From the NCBI GenBank assembly GCA_021323675.1, contig JAJPKP010000064.1:1-64000 (forward strand): a DNA stretch of 64,000 bases, written 5' to 3'. Shown here one piece after another: positions 63,901 through 64,000 of this stretch. Source of the DNA: Pseudomonadota bacterium. Lineage in GTDB: Bacteria; Desulfobacterota; Binatia; Binatales; Binataceae. A model generated the notes under the pieces. The model searched no databases. It had not been told where the DNA came from and was given only the letters and a program-made list of their open reading frames with translations. The translations under genes and the position numbers were made by a program. Position 1 is the first letter of the stretch. Each line of letters opens with the position of its first letter.

Positions 63901-64000
63901 CGAAGTGCTGGGCAAAGAGCGGGCTGACCTCGATGCCGCCCTGCAGGACTTGACCAAAACCATCACTCATCTGAATCGCGAGGCCCGCAAGCGCTTTGCC
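60911..64000 (+). CDS. smc: chromosome segregation protein SMC (partial, 3' end beyond the window)
   Basis: 1030 codons from the ATG at 60911, still open at 64000, so roughly 150 residues (the signature motif, Walker B end and head) are missing. Walker A GPNGCGKS (31-38) and HSRGYSLIEQGKIEEII belong to the N-terminal head. Long coiled coils run about 165-515 and 670 to the end. The hinge lies about 518-663 (LHDVLRAPAELAPALQAVLGG, NGRGTLFVTREGDV, AGGSMI). It organises the chromosome as a ring with ScpA/ScpB. The region is not a set of small ORFs; those in other frames are its shadow. Confidence 0.95.
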   Translation, partial: MRLKSLELVGFKSFLEPTTISFAPGMTAVVGPNGCGKSNVVDAIRWILGEQAPTRLRGKSAEDLIYAGNDQNPPAGLAEVSLILEAEEGSQLPEPYSALSEVAVTRRVYRSGDSEYLINRIPCRLKDITEFFMAAQIHSRGYSLIEQGKIEEIIQAKPHELRSMIEEAAGLSLFKGRREISERKLERVKENLSRVNDVISEIERQLNYARRQAKKAEQYKIIRAELSELEKLTAARRLIAERETLALESERAAQLAASIEAARSEAGQAQAAVESATTETQSVRGELSSAERELESLHAGSAQRERTREFLTRKLRDLTESEPAILAKIAELENRATLARAARAEAGARLARETAAAESTGESALADLTAQLRAAESDLKEAERNSENLRDDLADIVREAAVVRGRLADLAGERAELEQKLAEFNSGDDGMQRLDALISAAAGQLAAEEQRLERCREELAGFEITEREAKEHEIEARATLEHLAQRLKSMRARLAQAQSAHSISEKDQRLTNVLESMNGDRPPTPPSWLHDVLRAPAELAPALQAVLGGELESVVVDSPAFALRAIEILKRDQAGRLSFVQEPDTEVVPHPAIEAPGVAGRLVDMIEVDPRFRRLAEALLGHVLVTDDLNAALAASNLNGRGTLFVTREGDVLNPGRMIAGGSMIDSGAAGRAADAMAREAAARELEQVEEEHRTVAARLAESQAAREKAAGERAAAAARLKECERAVAEHRDAASRARQALALAQAEMAAAQRRLGEIAELMVAANVRLEELAHAEQDARGRLAAVREELGGCRATAEKLTSAVADAAAHVEARKSEIASMERELRHAIETADQIDAQIRENAASLDRSRAERADFERELNTLAEQQEFARVREAELAEIVERLRAECAEREQGLEAKRLELKAVRDALQKLESDAMESNLARERARTLSEELSRSFHEKFEADFDSMAPEIIPALEGRDPAQDEARLQELRARAERIGEVNLAADSEVKELEERAEVLGKERADLDAALQDLTKTITHLNREARKRFA

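Noticed and set aside
61886..63970. A 694-codon minus-strand frame at the window end
   Set aside because: It is the antisense shadow of smc, whose own frame runs off the window.

Overview
The window is GC-rich, densely coded DNA from a Gram-negative, aerobically respiring bacterium: there are outer-membrane barrels, lipoproteins, a Rieske/cytochrome b complex and a B-type oxygen reductase. The mix of a cobA-hemD fusion in a heme cluster, a CcsA-type cytochrome c maturation gene, a ring-hydroxylating Rieske oxygenase with a small conserved partner, and an MMPL/RND pump paired with a YCF48-like lipoprotein recalls uncultivated soil lineages near Desulfobacterota or Binatota. That placement is inference and should be tested with marker genes.

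Layout. 1-1.6 kb: an RRM RNA-binding protein with a strong terminator, then an exported trypsin-like protein. 1.65-4.43 kb: a decayed genomic island in tRNA-Asn. It has a 49-bp att duplication, an integrase remnant, a frameshifted two-module secreted protein gene, and a HicBA toxin-antitoxin pair flanked by ~100-bp imperfect repeats. 4.4-6.7 kb: a DUF433 antitoxin-like gene and a multicopper oxidase lipoprotein with a full-consensus Fur box. 7.6-14.5 kb: a respiratory operon (porin, two small cytochromes c, an FAD/NAD(P)/ferredoxin oxidoreductase, Rieske protein, cytochrome b, tetraheme cytochrome c). It converges on a ba3-like oxidase operon (14.5-16.8 kb) that includes a 44-residue subunit. 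17-26 kb: a VanX-like dipeptidase and tetrapyrrole genes (precorrin-2 dehydrogenase, ccsA, hemA, hemC, cobA-hemD, hemB), so cofactor supply lies beside the heme enzymes.

26.6-30 kb: a tight minus-strand run of housekeeping and unknown genes (QueG/MMACHC-like ferredoxin protein, thioesterase, LOG-like protein, HAD hydrolase, DUF4149, DUF2203). 30-35.4 kb: lon, a crotonase, glgA, rnhA. 36.2-36.9 kb: the most unusual locus, a sigma-54 promoter with two upstream inverted repeats driving two tandem paralogous membrane microproteins of 58 and 59 residues. 37-42 kb: a GH1 glucosidase, a short-chain dehydrogenase and a Rieske oxygenase cluster with a TetR regulator. 42-50.5 kb: trxB, moaC, an rRNA methyltransferase, the YCF48-like/RND pair, a VOC protein, an ABC ATPase and a lone receiver domain. 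50.5-58 kb: an MFS transporter, TetR, an ABC permease, a frameshifted yceI, two exported proteins of unknown role and a ParB-like protein. 58-64 kb: RNase E/G, an HNH endonuclease and the first 1030 codons of smc, which runs off the window.

Most gene-free gaps are short. The only large one, 6.73-7.63 kb, holds no convincing gene.
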